NCBI RefSeq assembly: GCF_029607905.1
Contig: NZ_JAPHEH010000001.1
Coordinates: 277,530 to 341,529, forward strand
Reading direction: 5' to 3'
Source of the DNA: Thiovibrio frasassiensis
Lineage (GTDB): Bacteria; Desulfobacterota; Desulfobulbia; Desulfobulbales; Desulfurivibrionaceae
Length of the DNA: 64,000 bases
The position numbers and the translations under genes are program-made. Under the pieces are notes generated by a model. The model was not told the origin of the DNA. It did no database searches and was given only the letters and a program-made list of their open reading frames with translations. Below, one piece after another: positions 52,395 through 62,718 of the stretch; position 1 is the stretch's first letter; each line of letters begins with the position of its first letter.

Positions 52395-52635
52395 GGTGTT
52401 GCCTCAATATGCCCGCAAAAAAGATCCAGTCTGCCGCGAAAATCAGCGGCGCCTCACATTCAGGGGCAATCTACGGCATTTCCCTGTGGGTGTCAATACA
52501 GCAGGCGTCCCCGGAGCGCAGGGGCCATCACTGATTGACTTTTTATTTTCCTTTGGCTATGGTGCCTGTTGCTGTTAACGCTGAAATATAATGCGGCCCC
52601 ATTAGGCGGCTCGCGTGCAACCTTTTTTCGGATGA

Positions 52636-53952
<1,317 letters not shown>

Positions 53953-53967
53953 CCAGAAGGAACAGGC

Positions 53968-54744
53968 ATGAGCACAGAGCTGCGGCCCGACAGTTACGCC
54001 CGGCACACCCTGGAGCGCTACACCGGCTCCAGCGTCAAGGACTTCGGCTCCCACATTCTGCTCTGCAACTTCCACCGCTACATCGACGATTTTGCCCGCA
54101 TCACCGGCAATCCGGTCCAACGCGGGCACTGGAGCGTGGTCCATGACCGCAAGCGGGACCTGAGCATCATCAACCACGGGGTCGGCTCCCCCTCGGCGGG
54201 CATTGTCATGCACTGCCTCTCCTTTCTCGATGATATCAAATGCGTACTCATGCTCGGCATGTGCGGCGGCATCGACGACGTACTGGAGATCGGCGACATC
54301 ATCATTCCCACCGCCAGCATCCGGGACGAGGGCACCAGCCCGCATTATCTGCCCAAGGATGTCCCGGCCCTGCCCTCGATCCACCTCAACCGCATCTGCG
54401 AACAGGTCATCACCAGCGAACTGAAGATGCTCCCCAAATCAGGGATCCTGATGACCACCGACTACCGGATGTGGGAGTTTGACCCCGAATTCATCGAATA
54501 CATCCGCAAACACCGGATCATGGCCATCGACATGGAGATCGCCACCCTGTTCGCGGTGGGCTATGCCCTCAATGTCCCCACCGGCGCCATGATGCTGGTC
54601 TCGGACCTGCCCCTGAAAAAAGGGGGGATCAAGAGCAAGGACAGCGCCGAGGAGATCTTTCTCACCTACACCCAGGAACACCTGCAGATGGGACTCAAGG
54701 TCATGGAAACCGCCTGCCTGGAAAGAAAAGCCCCGCTCGGTTGA
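53968..54744 (+). CDS. AMP nucleosidase, short (catalytic-domain) form
   Basis: 258 residues of the nucleoside phosphorylase/nucleosidase fold, resembling the catalytic half of Amn: VKDFGSHILLCNFHRYIDDF, SIINHGVGSPSAGIVMHCL, MLGMCGGID, DEGTSPHYLP and AIDMEIATLFAVG followed by LVSDLPLKKGG (Asp of the NP family). It would hydrolyse AMP to adenine and ribose-5-phosphate. The N-terminal regulatory domain of E. coli Amn is missing. Next to purA, which makes AMP, suggesting purine balance or a salvage role. Confidence 0.88.
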   Translation: MSTELRPDSYARHTLERYTGSSVKDFGSHILLCNFHRYIDDFARITGNPVQRGHWSVVHDRKRDLSIINHGVGSPSAGIVMHCLSFLDDIKCVLMLGMCGGIDDVLEIGDIIIPTASIRDEGTSPHYLPKDVPALPSIHLNRICEQVITSELKMLPKSGILMTTDYRMWEFDPEFIEYIRKHRIMAIDMEIATLFAVGYALNVPTGAMMLVSDLPLKKGGIKSKDSAEEIFLTYTQEHLQMGLKVMETACLERKAPLG

Positions 54745-54840
54745 CCCCCGAGACGATACCGACAAGGGCACTCCCCTCCTGAGCCCCTTGCCGTCTGAAC
54801 CCACATTGCGTGGCGTGAGATACTTCCTTCGGAGAAATGC

Positions 54841-56193
54841 ATGTCCCGTCAGATCGTCCACATCTCGCTGACCGCCAAAGACACCCCAGCCCGCCTGAGC
54901 GAACAGCCCCCCGTGTTTTTTGAAGCATCACGACCGGATACCCCCACCATCACCATCGATCCGCGCAAGCGCTTCCAGAAGATGGAAGGCTTCGGCGGAG
55001 CATTCACCGAAGCGGCTGCCGTTACCTGGCAAAAACTCCCTGCGGAAAAGCAAGCCGAAGTCATGCGGGCATACTTCGACCCGGAAAATGGCCTGGGGTA
55101 TAGCATGGGGCGGACGCATATCAACAGTTGCGATTTCGCCCTGGGAAATTACGCCCATGATGCAGTGGATGGCGACTTTGCCCTGCAACACTTTTCCCTT
55201 GCCCGTGACCGGGCCGCTATTGTGCCCATGCTCAAGGAGGCCCTGCGTCTCAGCGGCGGCTTGAAGCTGTTCGCTTCCCCCTGGAGCCCGCCGGCCTGGA
55301 TGAAGACGAACAAGCAGATGAATGGCGGCGGCCGATTACTCCCGGAATGCCGTGATGTCTGGGCGCGATACTATTGCCGCTACATTCGGGAATATGAAAA
55401 AGAAGGCATCCCCTTCTGGGGCCTTACCGTCCAGAATGAACCGGAAGCGAGCCAATCCTGGGATTCCTGCCTGTACTCCGCCGAGGAAGAGCGCGATTTT
55501 GTCCGCGATTATCTGGGGCCGACCTTACGGAAAGAGGGGCTGGACCATCTCAAGCTGATGATTTGGGACCACAACCGTGATGGGATCTACGAGCGCGCCA
55601 GAGTGGTGTACGATGACCCCCAGGCTGCGCAATACGTTTGGGGTGCGGCTTTTCACTGGTATATGGGGGATCATTTCGACAATCTGACCGCCTTGCACGA
55701 AGCCTTTCCGGACAAACGACTGCTCTTCAGCGAAGGGTGCCAGGAAGGCGGCCCGCACACGGGCGAATGGACCGTGGGCGAGCGCTACGGGCGTTCGCTC
55801 ATCAATGACCTGAACCGTTGGACCGTGGCCTGGGTGGATTGGAATCTCATGCTGGATGCGAGCGGCGGCCCCAATCATGTCGGCAATTATTGCAGCGCGC
55901 CCATCCTGGTGGATACCCAGGCAGGCCTGCCCCTGTATCAAAGTTCCTTCTACTATCTCGGCCATTTCTCCCGCTACATCCGCCCCGGCGCCGAACGCAT
56001 CCTGCACGCCGGCACGACCGATGCACTCGAGACAACCGCCTTCCTCAATCCGGATGGGGTAATCGCCGTCGTGGTGATGAATCGCACGGAGCAAGCGGTG
56101 CCCTTTACGCTGCGATACCACGATCGGGCTGCCCGCACGATCAGTCCGCCCCATTCCATCATGACCTTACGGTTTGCCAATTTTTCCGGATAA
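54841..56193 (+). CDS. Glycoside hydrolase family 30 (glucosylceramidase-like) enzyme
   Basis: 450 residues, retaining beta-glycosidase. Motifs: EGFGGAFTEAAA, GLGYSMGRTHINSCDF, FASPWSPPAWMKTN, acid/base Glu200 (TVQNEPE) and nucleophile Glu298 (LLFSEGC), with a C-terminal beta-sandwich (ALETTAFLNPDGVIAVVVMNRTEQA). No signal peptide, so it is probably cytoplasmic. Substrates of GH30 include beta-glucosides, beta-1,6-glucans and glucosylceramides; the GH5 gene downstream suggests a beta-glucan. GGAG precedes the ATG. Confidence 0.92.
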   Translation: MSRQIVHISLTAKDTPARLSEQPPVFFEASRPDTPTITIDPRKRFQKMEGFGGAFTEAAAVTWQKLPAEKQAEVMRAYFDPENGLGYSMGRTHINSCDFALGNYAHDAVDGDFALQHFSLARDRAAIVPMLKEALRLSGGLKLFASPWSPPAWMKTNKQMNGGGRLLPECRDVWARYYCRYIREYEKEGIPFWGLTVQNEPEASQSWDSCLYSAEEERDFVRDYLGPTLRKEGLDHLKLMIWDHNRDGIYERARVVYDDPQAAQYVWGAAFHWYMGDHFDNLTALHEAFPDKRLLFSEGCQEGGPHTGEWTVGERYGRSLINDLNRWTVAWVDWNLMLDASGGPNHVGNYCSAPILVDTQAGLPLYQSSFYYLGHFSRYIRPGAERILHAGTTDALETTAFLNPDGVIAVVVMNRTEQAVPFTLRYHDRAARTISPPHSIMTLRFANFSG

Positions 56194-56659
56194 GTAAGCT
56201 GTCACGCGGGGCGATGTTTTTTACATCACTCGCAAGAAGATGTTGACGGAGTCACAGGCTTTCTGTAGGAATTGACAAGGGGGGTTGGACGGATTGATAT
56301 GGCCCGATACCAGCCGGAAAAACGAAACCGATCACGGGGCAGGTCACGAAACAGCGAAAACCACGGAACAAGCGGCCACAGGGTGCCGCAGGTTGCGGTA
56401 AGCGGGACGGCGATGCGTACATCAAGTACGTGAGCCGGGCCGATCGCCGCAAAATGTGGTGCTCTGTGACCGCTTACGGAAAAACATTTTTTTTATAGCC
56501 CTATGACCTGCAAATACGATTTCTCCCCGCCGAGACAATGCGCGAGGACAACCACACGCACGATGTCTTCAGCCTGGCAGCCATCGCCTTTCGCTGACCG
56601 CGCCAAAGGTTCCATCGCCGCTGATTGGCGTCACTTTCACCAGTACTCCCTGAGCCCAG
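56194..56659. other. Intergenic region carrying repeat copy A
   Basis: About 466 bp between the GH30 and ABC genes. Most of it is taken up by the structured repeat at 56327-56479; the remaining 56480-56659 holds no gene that I can support and no clear promoter. Confidence 0.5.
56327..56479. repeat. Structured 112-bp repeat plus leader, copy A
   Basis: Core 56368-56479 begins ACAAGCGGCCACAGGGTGCC and ends with GTGACCGCTTACGG, so the ends are inverted (outer stem AAGCGG-CACAG). Inside are GGCGAT/ATCGCC and CGTAC/GTACG stems. A 90%-like copy is at 59561-59696. A preceding ACCGATCACGGGG box (56327-56339) also recurs. Confidence 0.85.
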
Positions 56660-58348
56660 ATGCCTAAATCCCTCGATTTTCTCGTTGAATTTCTTCGCCT
56701 GTCGAAGCTGTTTTGGTCCTCGAAGCAAAAACTGAAAATTCGGGGCACCACCTTCCTCCTGGCGCTCCTGACCGTGATGCAAATGATCCTGGCGGTGGTG
56801 GTGACGCAATGGAGCGCCGCGTTGTTCAACGCCTTGGAGCAGCACTCCATGCGCGGCCTTATCACCCAGATCGGCGTACTGGCGATCATCTTTGTCGCCG
56901 ACATGGCCGTGACCGGATCGCACCTGGCCATCAAGCGCAACCTGCAGATCTATTGGCGCGACTGGCTGACGGACCATGTCATCTCCCGCTGGATGCATGA
57001 TGGCCGCCACTATCTGATCTCCCATCTCCCGGGCGAACACGACAACCCGGATGGGCGTATTGCCGAGGATTGCCGCGTCGCCAGCGAGTCGGCGGTCGCC
57101 TTGGGCCACTCGCTGTTTTACTGCATTTTGCTGCTGATCGGCTTCTCGCAGGTGCTCTGGGCCCGCTCCGGGGTGGTGACGCTCGAAGTGGGCGCATGGC
57201 AACTCCCCATTTACGGGCATCTGGTCTGGATCGCGGTCATCTATACGGCGTTGGCCTCCTGGCTTGGCTGGCGGGTGAGTCTGCCCCTGACCGCGGCCAC
57301 CAACGCCCGGCAGTCGGCGGAGGCGGACTTCCGCGCCAGCCTGCTGGAGGCGCAGGAAAACAGCCAGGCCATCGCGCTGATCCATGCCAACAGCTATGAA
57401 CGGCATCTTTTTCGTGAGCTGTTCTGCAAGCTCCGCACGGTATGGAACACGCAAACCACGGCATGGCGAAATATTCAAATCTTCAGTACCGGCTATGCCT
57501 CATTGAACATGGCCTTTCCGATCCTGATCTCCGCCCCCCGTTACATCCTGGGGATGATCTCCCTGGGGGCAATGATGCAAGCCGCCCAGGCGTTCCAGCA
57601 GATGGTCGGCGCCCTCTCCTGGCCGGTCGGCAACGTAGGGGGAATCGCGGAATGGCGTGCCTCGGTGGAACGCGTTCTGAGTCTTCTCAAGGTGTTGGAT
57701 AATGTGGACGAGCAGCTGGCACGACCGGATCACTGGATTCAGGTGAGAAACTCCGAGCGGCCGGTGTTGGCCCTCCGCAACCTCAGCATCGCCAAATACG
57801 AGGGGCCGACATTGACCAAGAACATCAATATGGAGATCGGCGAGGGCGAACATGTGCTGATCACCGGCAACCCTTACACCGGGGCAAAGCTGTTTCGCGC
57901 CATTGCCGGGGTAAGGCCCTGGGGCAGCGGCGTCATCGAACTCCCCAGCCAAGGCCGCCTCTTTTTCATGCCGCCTCGACCGCATCTTCCCACCGGCTCC
58001 CTGCGCAACGCCATATGTTACCCAACCTCCCGCCGGGTTTTCAGCCAGGAACAACTCGAACAGGCGCTGCGTTTGGTGGGCCTTGAACACCTGATCGACC
58101 AACTCGATCAACAGGACAATTGGACCCACACCCTGGCCCGGGGAGAGCAACAACTCCTGGGCATGGTGCGCCTGCTGCTCAACCGGCCCCAGTGGATTTT
58201 CCTGCAGGAGGCCTTCGACTCCCTGGACCCCCGAGAAGAGGAACGGATGCTGCGCCTGATCTCCGAACAGCTCCCCGATTCCACGCTGCTTGCGATTTCC
58301 CATCTGCCAAACGGCGAGGCTTTCTATGCACGACGCCTGGCCCTGTGA
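56660..58348 (+). CDS. YddA/SbmA-like ABC transporter with degenerate ATPase domain
   Basis: 562 residues: ABC_membrane_2-type domain (about 1-330) with six or so helices (FLLALLTVMQMILAVVV, LITQIGVLAIIFVADMAVTG, AVALGHSLFYCILLLIGFSQVLW, PYG-like region, FSTGYASLNMAFPILISAPRYILG) fused to a nucleotide-binding domain from about 370. The ATPase looks defective: Walker A is GNPYTGAKLF instead of GxSGxGKST, and Walker B WIFLQEAFDSLD has Gln for the Mg-binding Asp. The C-loop LARGEQQ has the signature Ser changed to Ala. Family members move peptides, acyl-CoA or vitamin B12. No ribosome site stands out at the ATG. Confidence 0.87.
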   Translation: MPKSLDFLVEFLRLSKLFWSSKQKLKIRGTTFLLALLTVMQMILAVVVTQWSAALFNALEQHSMRGLITQIGVLAIIFVADMAVTGSHLAIKRNLQIYWRDWLTDHVISRWMHDGRHYLISHLPGEHDNPDGRIAEDCRVASESAVALGHSLFYCILLLIGFSQVLWARSGVVTLEVGAWQLPIYGHLVWIAVIYTALASWLGWRVSLPLTAATNARQSAEADFRASLLEAQENSQAIALIHANSYERHLFRELFCKLRTVWNTQTTAWRNIQIFSTGYASLNMAFPILISAPRYILGMISLGAMMQAAQAFQQMVGALSWPVGNVGGIAEWRASVERVLSLLKVLDNVDEQLARPDHWIQVRNSERPVLALRNLSIAKYEGPTLTKNINMEIGEGEHVLITGNPYTGAKLFRAIAGVRPWGSGVIELPSQGRLFFMPPRPHLPTGSLRNAICYPTSRRVFSQEQLEQALRLVGLEHLIDQLDQQDNWTHTLARGEQQLLGMVRLLLNRPQWIFLQEAFDSLDPREEERMLRLISEQLPDSTLLAISHLPNGEAFYARRLAL

Positions 58349-58370
58349 AAACCTTTAAGGAAGACCAACG

Positions 58371-59546
58371 ATGACTACCAAAACTGTGCACGAATCCGGC
58401 AGCAAACTGCGCGGCGTCAATCTCGGCGGCTGGCTGGTGTTGGAAAAATGGATCACCCCGAGTCTATTCGAGGGGCTGAACGCCACCGACGAAACATCCT
58501 ACTGCGTCGAGCTGGGCGAGGCCGAGGCAACCCGACGCCTGCACCAGCACTGGAACACCTTCATCACCCGCGACGACTTCGCTTGGCTGAAAAGTGCCGG
58601 CATCAATGCCGTGCGGTTGCCGGTCGGCCACTGGCTCTTCGGCAAGGACTATCCCTACCACCGCAGCTATCAGGAGGCGCGCTATCCCTTTGTGGAAGGG
58701 GGGCTTGCCATCGTCGACAAGGTCTTTGAGTGGGCCGGGGAGTTCGGCCTGCGGGTGGTTCTCGACCTCCATGCCGCGCCGGGATGCCAGAACGGCTTTG
58801 ACAACGGCGGCATCCTCGACGTTTGCGAGTGGCACACCAGCGAGGAATACATCGAACACTCCCTGGCTCTGCTGGAACGGTTGGCCGAGCGGTACGGAGA
58901 TCAGCCAACGCTGCACGGCATTGAGACGCTCAATGAACCGCGCTGGGATATCCCCACCGAGCTGTTGAAGCGCTTCAACCTCGAGGCCTACCAACGCATC
59001 CGCCGCCACTGCCCGCCCGAGCGGGTGACGGTGGTGTTCCACGACGGCTTCCGCAGCTTCCGGGAGTATGCAGGGTTTCTCCTGGAGCCGGAGTTTCGCA
59101 ACGTGGCCATCGATATCCACCGCTATCAATGCTTTATGGATTACGACACCAGCCTGGACATCTTCGGTCACCTCCGTAAGTCCGCCGTGGACTGGCGCGA
59201 CGAAGCGGACGAGATCATCCGCGAGTCGGGCTATCAGGTGTATTGCGGGGAATGGAGCCTGGGGCTCGATCTGAAGATGGTCTCCCTCTGGGCGGAGGGG
59301 CCGTTCAATCATGCCCTGGAGGAAATGGATCTCTTTCAGATGTCGGCGGCCTATCGCGGCTACGCCTCGGCCCAAGTGCTGACCTTCGAAAAATACGCCG
59401 GCTGGTTCTTCTGGACTTACCGGACCGAGACTGCTCCGGAATGGTGCTATCGCGACTGCGTGGATCAAGGATTCTTTCCCAATATGGGGCAGCCGGAGCA
59501 GTTTTCTGGCATCCGAGGAACCCTGGAACGGGCCAAGCAGCCATAA
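58371..59546 (+). CDS. Glycoside hydrolase family 5, exo-beta-1,3-glucanase-like
   Basis: 391 residues. The N-terminus RGVNLGGWLVLEKWITPSLF is the signature of GH5 exo-1,3-beta-glucanases. Further: INAVRLPVGHWLF, VVLDLHAAPGCQNGFDNGG, acid/base Glu189 (ETLNEPRWD), DIHRYQCF, nucleophile Glu294 (YCGEWSLG) and WFFWTYRTE. All expected active-site residues are present. No signal peptide, so a cytoplasmic role on imported or internal glucans is likely. AAGGA precedes the ATG; 22 bp after the ABC gene. Confidence 0.94.
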   Translation: MTTKTVHESGSKLRGVNLGGWLVLEKWITPSLFEGLNATDETSYCVELGEAEATRRLHQHWNTFITRDDFAWLKSAGINAVRLPVGHWLFGKDYPYHRSYQEARYPFVEGGLAIVDKVFEWAGEFGLRVVLDLHAAPGCQNGFDNGGILDVCEWHTSEEYIEHSLALLERLAERYGDQPTLHGIETLNEPRWDIPTELLKRFNLEAYQRIRRHCPPERVTVVFHDGFRSFREYAGFLLEPEFRNVAIDIHRYQCFMDYDTSLDIFGHLRKSAVDWRDEADEIIRESGYQVYCGEWSLGLDLKMVSLWAEGPFNHALEEMDLFQMSAAYRGYASAQVLTFEKYAGWFFWTYRTETAPEWCYRDCVDQGFFPNMGQPEQFSGIRGTLERAKQP

Positions 59547-59560
59547 ACCCGACCGCAGGA

Positions 59561-59696
59561 ACCGATCACGGGGTAGTCCATAACACAAGCGGTCACAGGG
59601 TGCCGCGGTTTGCGGCAAGCGGGATGGCGATGCGTACATCAGGTACGTGAGCCGGACCGATCGCCGCAAAATGTGGTGCCCTGTGATCGCTTACCG
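59561..59696. repeat. Structured 112-bp repeat plus leader, copy B
   Basis: Core 59585-59696 matches copy A (56368-56479) in length and nearly all positions. Several differences keep pairing (G/A or C/T changes within the outer stem). The ACCGATCACGGGG box lies closer here (59561) because copy A has 17 extra bases. Its minus strand is open and reads like a protein (LTYLMYASPSRLPQ) in both copies, a shadow of the conserved repeat. Confidence 0.87.
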
Positions 59697-59711
59697 CAGG
59701 AGAGCCCGGCC

Positions 59712-60491
59712 ATGATCAAGGTGATGAGCTTCAACATCCGTGTCGGCCTGGCCGACGACGGCGAGAACCACTGGGACCGCCGCAAGTCCTTTGCCCTGGA
59801 AAGAATCCACGCCTTCGGGCCCGACCTCATCGGCCTCCAGGAATGCCTGGATACCGAGCAGGCCGAGTTTGTCCGCGCCAACCTGCCGGACTACCATTTC
59901 TTCGGCGTCCATCGGGGCGGCCCCGGAGGCACGGCGCTGGAGATGGCACCCCTGCTCTTTCGCCGCTCACCCTTCCACCTGCTCGATACGGGATGCTTCT
60001 GGCTGAGTGAAACCCCGGAGATTTCCGGCAGCATGAGTTGGCAAAGCAACTATCCACGAACGGTGAGCTGGGCCAGACTCTCCTGCCGGCGGACCGGGTC
60101 GGTGCTCACCTACGTCAACACCCATTTCGACTACGAACCAACGGCCATCGAGGGAGACGCCCGCGCCCTGCGCCAATGGCTCGACCAGATCCGCCAGGAT
60201 ACCGCGCTCATCGTGACCGGCGATTTCAATGCCGACAAGGATTCAAACGCATACCGCCTGCTGACCGGCGATGGAACGCTGATCGACGCATTACGGCAAA
60301 TCCAGCCAAACGAGGAAGATGAGGCCACCTTTCATGGTTATGGGAGACAGGAGGAAATGGCAGCCATTGACTGGATTCTGGTCTCCGACCATTTCCGGGT
60401 CCTTGATGCACAGATCGACCGTTCCCGCCAAGGCAACCTCTTCCCCTCGGATCATTACCCCATAACGGCAGTGCTCGACTGGAAGGCTTAG
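59712..60491 (+). CDS. Endonuclease/exonuclease/phosphatase-family hydrolase
   Basis: 259 residues from ATG 59712, with AGGAG 9 nt upstream; the open frame continues into repeat copy B. DNase I-like EEP fold: MSFNIRVG with the metal-binding Asn, DLIGLQECL (Glu), VNTHFDY, TGDFNADKD (Asp/Asn), ATFHGYG, IDWILVS and SDHYPI (Asp/His). This pattern belongs to the sugar- or lipid-phosphodiesterase members rather than DNA repair enzymes. No signal peptide. Last gene of the GH30-ABC-GH5 run. Confidence 0.9.
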   Translation: MIKVMSFNIRVGLADDGENHWDRRKSFALERIHAFGPDLIGLQECLDTEQAEFVRANLPDYHFFGVHRGGPGGTALEMAPLLFRRSPFHLLDTGCFWLSETPEISGSMSWQSNYPRTVSWARLSCRRTGSVLTYVNTHFDYEPTAIEGDARALRQWLDQIRQDTALIVTGDFNADKDSNAYRLLTGDGTLIDALRQIQPNEEDEATFHGYGRQEEMAAIDWILVSDHFRVLDAQIDRSRQGNLFPSDHYPITAVLDWKA

Positions 60492-60618
60492 AGCTTGTCC
60501 GTCACTCGCCGATGCAGGAAACCCGCCGATCTCGACAGCCCAAAAAATCTTGGAAAATTTTTTCCCGTGGCACGACCTTTCAGGTTGCGCCCTTTGCCCC
60601 CAACACAAGTTCCCTCTA

Positions 60619-61251
60619 TCAGCGACTGACCGATCTGGCCCCAGCCATAACCTCGGCCATGTCAAAGGCAACCTGGGCCAACATATTGGGAATCACCGGA
60701 CCAGCCTGGGAGGGCTTGATCTCAGGTGGGTTAAAAGCGGCGACAAAGCGGGAGAAGGTACTGCTTTTCGGATAGGCGACGGGCTGATCCATGGACTGCT
60801 CGATATACCAGACTGTATTGCCGGTATGCACATTGAGCAACCGGGTTGCCACCTCAACCCGTCCTCCGCCAAACTGGGTGCCTTCCAGAGCATAGTTCAC
60901 CTTGCCAGCCAGGACCAGATCAACCTTTGCCTTCCGGCCAAGGGCGAGAGCCTCCTCCATGTCCCGATACGGCTCGGCAAGGCGAACCACCTTTGGGAAC
61001 GCCTGTTTGCCCAAGAGGACATCCTTGAAAAGCATGCCCACTCCTTCCCCCTGTTCCTGCGTCATATTGTCGGGCATCTGAAAGGGGAGGACGCCCACGG
61101 TCGCCTCCTGATAGGTGTTCATATCCGGATGAATGAAAACCACCGGCGAGTTCTTTTTGACCTCCACCGGCTGGTTGGCCCAGTTTTTATGGGGAGAAGC
61201 ACATCCGCTCAGAAGGAGAACCAGAAGCACGCCCACGAAAGTTTTCTGCAT
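60619..61251 (-). CDS. Lipoprotein with CsgG/TolB-N-like fold
   Basis: 210 residues from ATG 61251, with GAGGAG 6 nt upstream. Signal peptide MQKTFVGVLLVLLLSGCAS with lipobox LSGC and Cys near 16. The mature part (VGVLPFQMPDNMTQEQGEGVGMLFKDVLLG, KVDLVLAGKVNY, VATRLLNVHTGNTVWY) resembles the LPxGTx-like strand-helix pattern of CsgG/FlgT/TolB-N proteins. Last gene of the FlgO-like operon; a role in the outer membrane around the flagellum is inference from its neighbours. Confidence 0.7.
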   Translation of the reverse strand: MQKTFVGVLLVLLLSGCASPHKNWANQPVEVKKNSPVVFIHPDMNTYQEATVGVLPFQMPDNMTQEQGEGVGMLFKDVLLGKQAFPKVVRLAEPYRDMEEALALGRKAKVDLVLAGKVNYALEGTQFGGGRVEVATRLLNVHTGNTVWYIEQSMDQPVAYPKSSTFSRFVAAFNPPEIKPSQAGPVIPNMLAQVAFDMAEVMAGARSVSR

Positions 61252-61261
61252 ACCGTTCTCC

Positions 61262-61861
61262 TCAACGCTCGTAGGCAGAAAGCAGGGAATCACCAAGGAC
61301 GCCGCCTCCTGCCGCGAGCAAATGATTGATATTGCGGCTGCGCTGCAACTCAAGCCCTGCCACGGAAAGCACCTGCTGGGAGCCGGCATCGAGCAGCTTG
61401 AGGTTGAGGATCACCGTGGTCGGGGTCAACGAATAGGTGCCGGTGAGAATGGCCGCCGCCTTTTGCTGCTTGGCGAGAAGCTTGGCGTCCCGGGTGAGCA
61501 TCAACTCCCCCCGGTTGTCCCGGATGAGCAACTCGGCGGACTTGCGGATCTCCACCACGCCGAAGCCGTGGCGAAACAGACTGGTGGACAGGGCTTCGGT
61601 CAGGGTCCGGCCGAAACGGGTGGTGGTGTACAAATTGTCGAGATCAACCACCGTGGTCAGGATCAGCCGCTGCCCCCCCCCGGCGCCCCGCATCCCGGAG
61701 GTCAACTGCAGGGCCAACTCCTCCCCCACCCCGAAAAAATCAGGAGTGACCACCGAGGCGGTGCCGCCGGTATTCGCCTGGGGCACGCAGCCGCCCAAAA
61801 ACAGCAGACACCCACACAAGAGGGACAGTCCTGGATAAGCAAAGATTTTCAAGCTTTTCAT
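61262..61861 (-). CDS. FlgO-family outer-membrane lipoprotein (copy 1)
   Basis: 199 residues. Signal peptide with lipobox LGGC near 25. FlgO domain from about 65: LTTVVDLDNLYTTTRFGRTLTEALSTSLFRHGFGVVEIR, ELLIRDNRGELMLTRDAKLLAKQQ, AAAILTGTYSLTPTTVILNLKLLDAGSQQVLS. FlgO in Vibrio sits in the outer membrane and is needed for normal motility; equivalence is inferred. Overlaps the upstream FlgO-like gene by four bases (ATGA). Confidence 0.88.
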   Translation of the reverse strand: MKSLKIFAYPGLSLLCGCLLFLGGCVPQANTGGTASVVTPDFFGVGEELALQLTSGMRGAGGGQRLILTTVVDLDNLYTTTRFGRTLTEALSTSLFRHGFGVVEIRKSAELLIRDNRGELMLTRDAKLLAKQQKAAAILTGTYSLTPTTVILNLKLLDAGSQQVLSVAGLELQRSRNINHLLAAGGGVLGDSLLSAYER

Positions 61862-62703
61862 GAGCCACCTTTTTGGGTTGAGCGCTTGGCCGTTTTTTTC
61901 GTGGTCTTTTTTGGTGCCGGCGGGACAGTCCCCTCTTCCTGAAACTGCCGGATCCCAACCTGCGAGGTCCGGGTCGAAGCAGGCATGCTTTCGTTAGCCA
62001 GCAGATTGGCGGTCATCGCGTCAATGGGCAAAACCAGACTGGCGGAGGAAAGAATTCTGTTATCCTCATTGCGCAACAGCCGGGCATTGATAAAGATTTC
62101 CTGCCCTGCCACCGCATAGGTTCCCACCACCACCGCCTGAGCCGCCTGCACCAGGCTGATCTCATCCATGCTCCGGGACAAGGCGTACTCCCCATGATAA
62201 GGACTCACCATCATGCCCGGGGTTTTGCGCACCTCAATCACCTCCAACCCGGCCTGCTGCAAGGTGGCAAGCAGCTCCTCACCCAGAAAGCGCCCCAGGG
62301 ATGAGGTCGCATAGAGATTGTCAAGACTGACAAAGGTGCTCACCGCCACCACATACTCATCGGCCACCACCTCGCTGGCATTGGCCATGAGCGCTTTGCC
62401 CAGCTGGTTGATCTTGGCATGCAGGGCCGCCCCCTGCCCCGCACCGTCTGCCGGTGCTCCGCCAGACTGCCCTGCCCCGGCCAAGAAGGACTGAGACATA
62501 TTCCGCGGCGAAAAAACCCGACCGGTGCGGAAGACATAATCCGCCGGGATCGCATGGGGATAATTATAGAAATAAGGACGATAGGCCGGGGTGGGATTCT
62601 GTTGCGCCGGCACCATTGCCCCCTGGGGGCTATCATCGGCCAGCACGGGAGTTACACCACCTGCCAACGCCAGAAAAATCGCAAGCACTCTCATGATCAT
62701 CAT
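61858..62703 (-). CDS. FlgO-family periplasmic or outer-membrane protein (copy 2)
   Basis: 281 residues with a classical signal peptide (MRVLAIFLALAGGVTPVLA) and no lipobox. A Pro/Tyr-rich segment (about 30-60) precedes the FlgO domain at about 95-235: VVAVSTFVSLDNLYATSSLGRFLGEELLATLQQAGLEVIEVRKT, YHGEYALSRSMDEISLVQAAQAVVVGTYAVAGQEIFINARLL. A basic Lys/Thr-rich tail ends the protein (KKTTKKTAKRSTQKGGS). The ATG is one of two near 62703; upstream of the paralogue at 61262. Confidence 0.88.
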   Translation of the reverse strand: MMIMRVLAIFLALAGGVTPVLADDSPQGAMVPAQQNPTPAYRPYFYNYPHAIPADYVFRTGRVFSPRNMSQSFLAGAGQSGGAPADGAGQGAALHAKINQLGKALMANASEVVADEYVVAVSTFVSLDNLYATSSLGRFLGEELLATLQQAGLEVIEVRKTPGMMVSPYHGEYALSRSMDEISLVQAAQAVVVGTYAVAGQEIFINARLLRNEDNRILSSASLVLPIDAMTANLLANESMPASTRTSQVGIRQFQEEGTVPPAPKKTTKKTAKRSTQKGGS

Positions 62704-62718
62704 TTTCGCCTCCCCCTA

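Noticed and set aside
56252-56452. Minus-strand 66-codon frame resembling the one at 59669
   Set aside because: The similarity between the two reflects the duplicated structured repeat, not a protein family; no ribosome sites.
58464-59669. 401-codon minus-strand frame opposite the GH5 gene, starting in repeat copy B
   Set aside because: The first residues come from the repeat and the rest is antisense to an intact GH5 gene.
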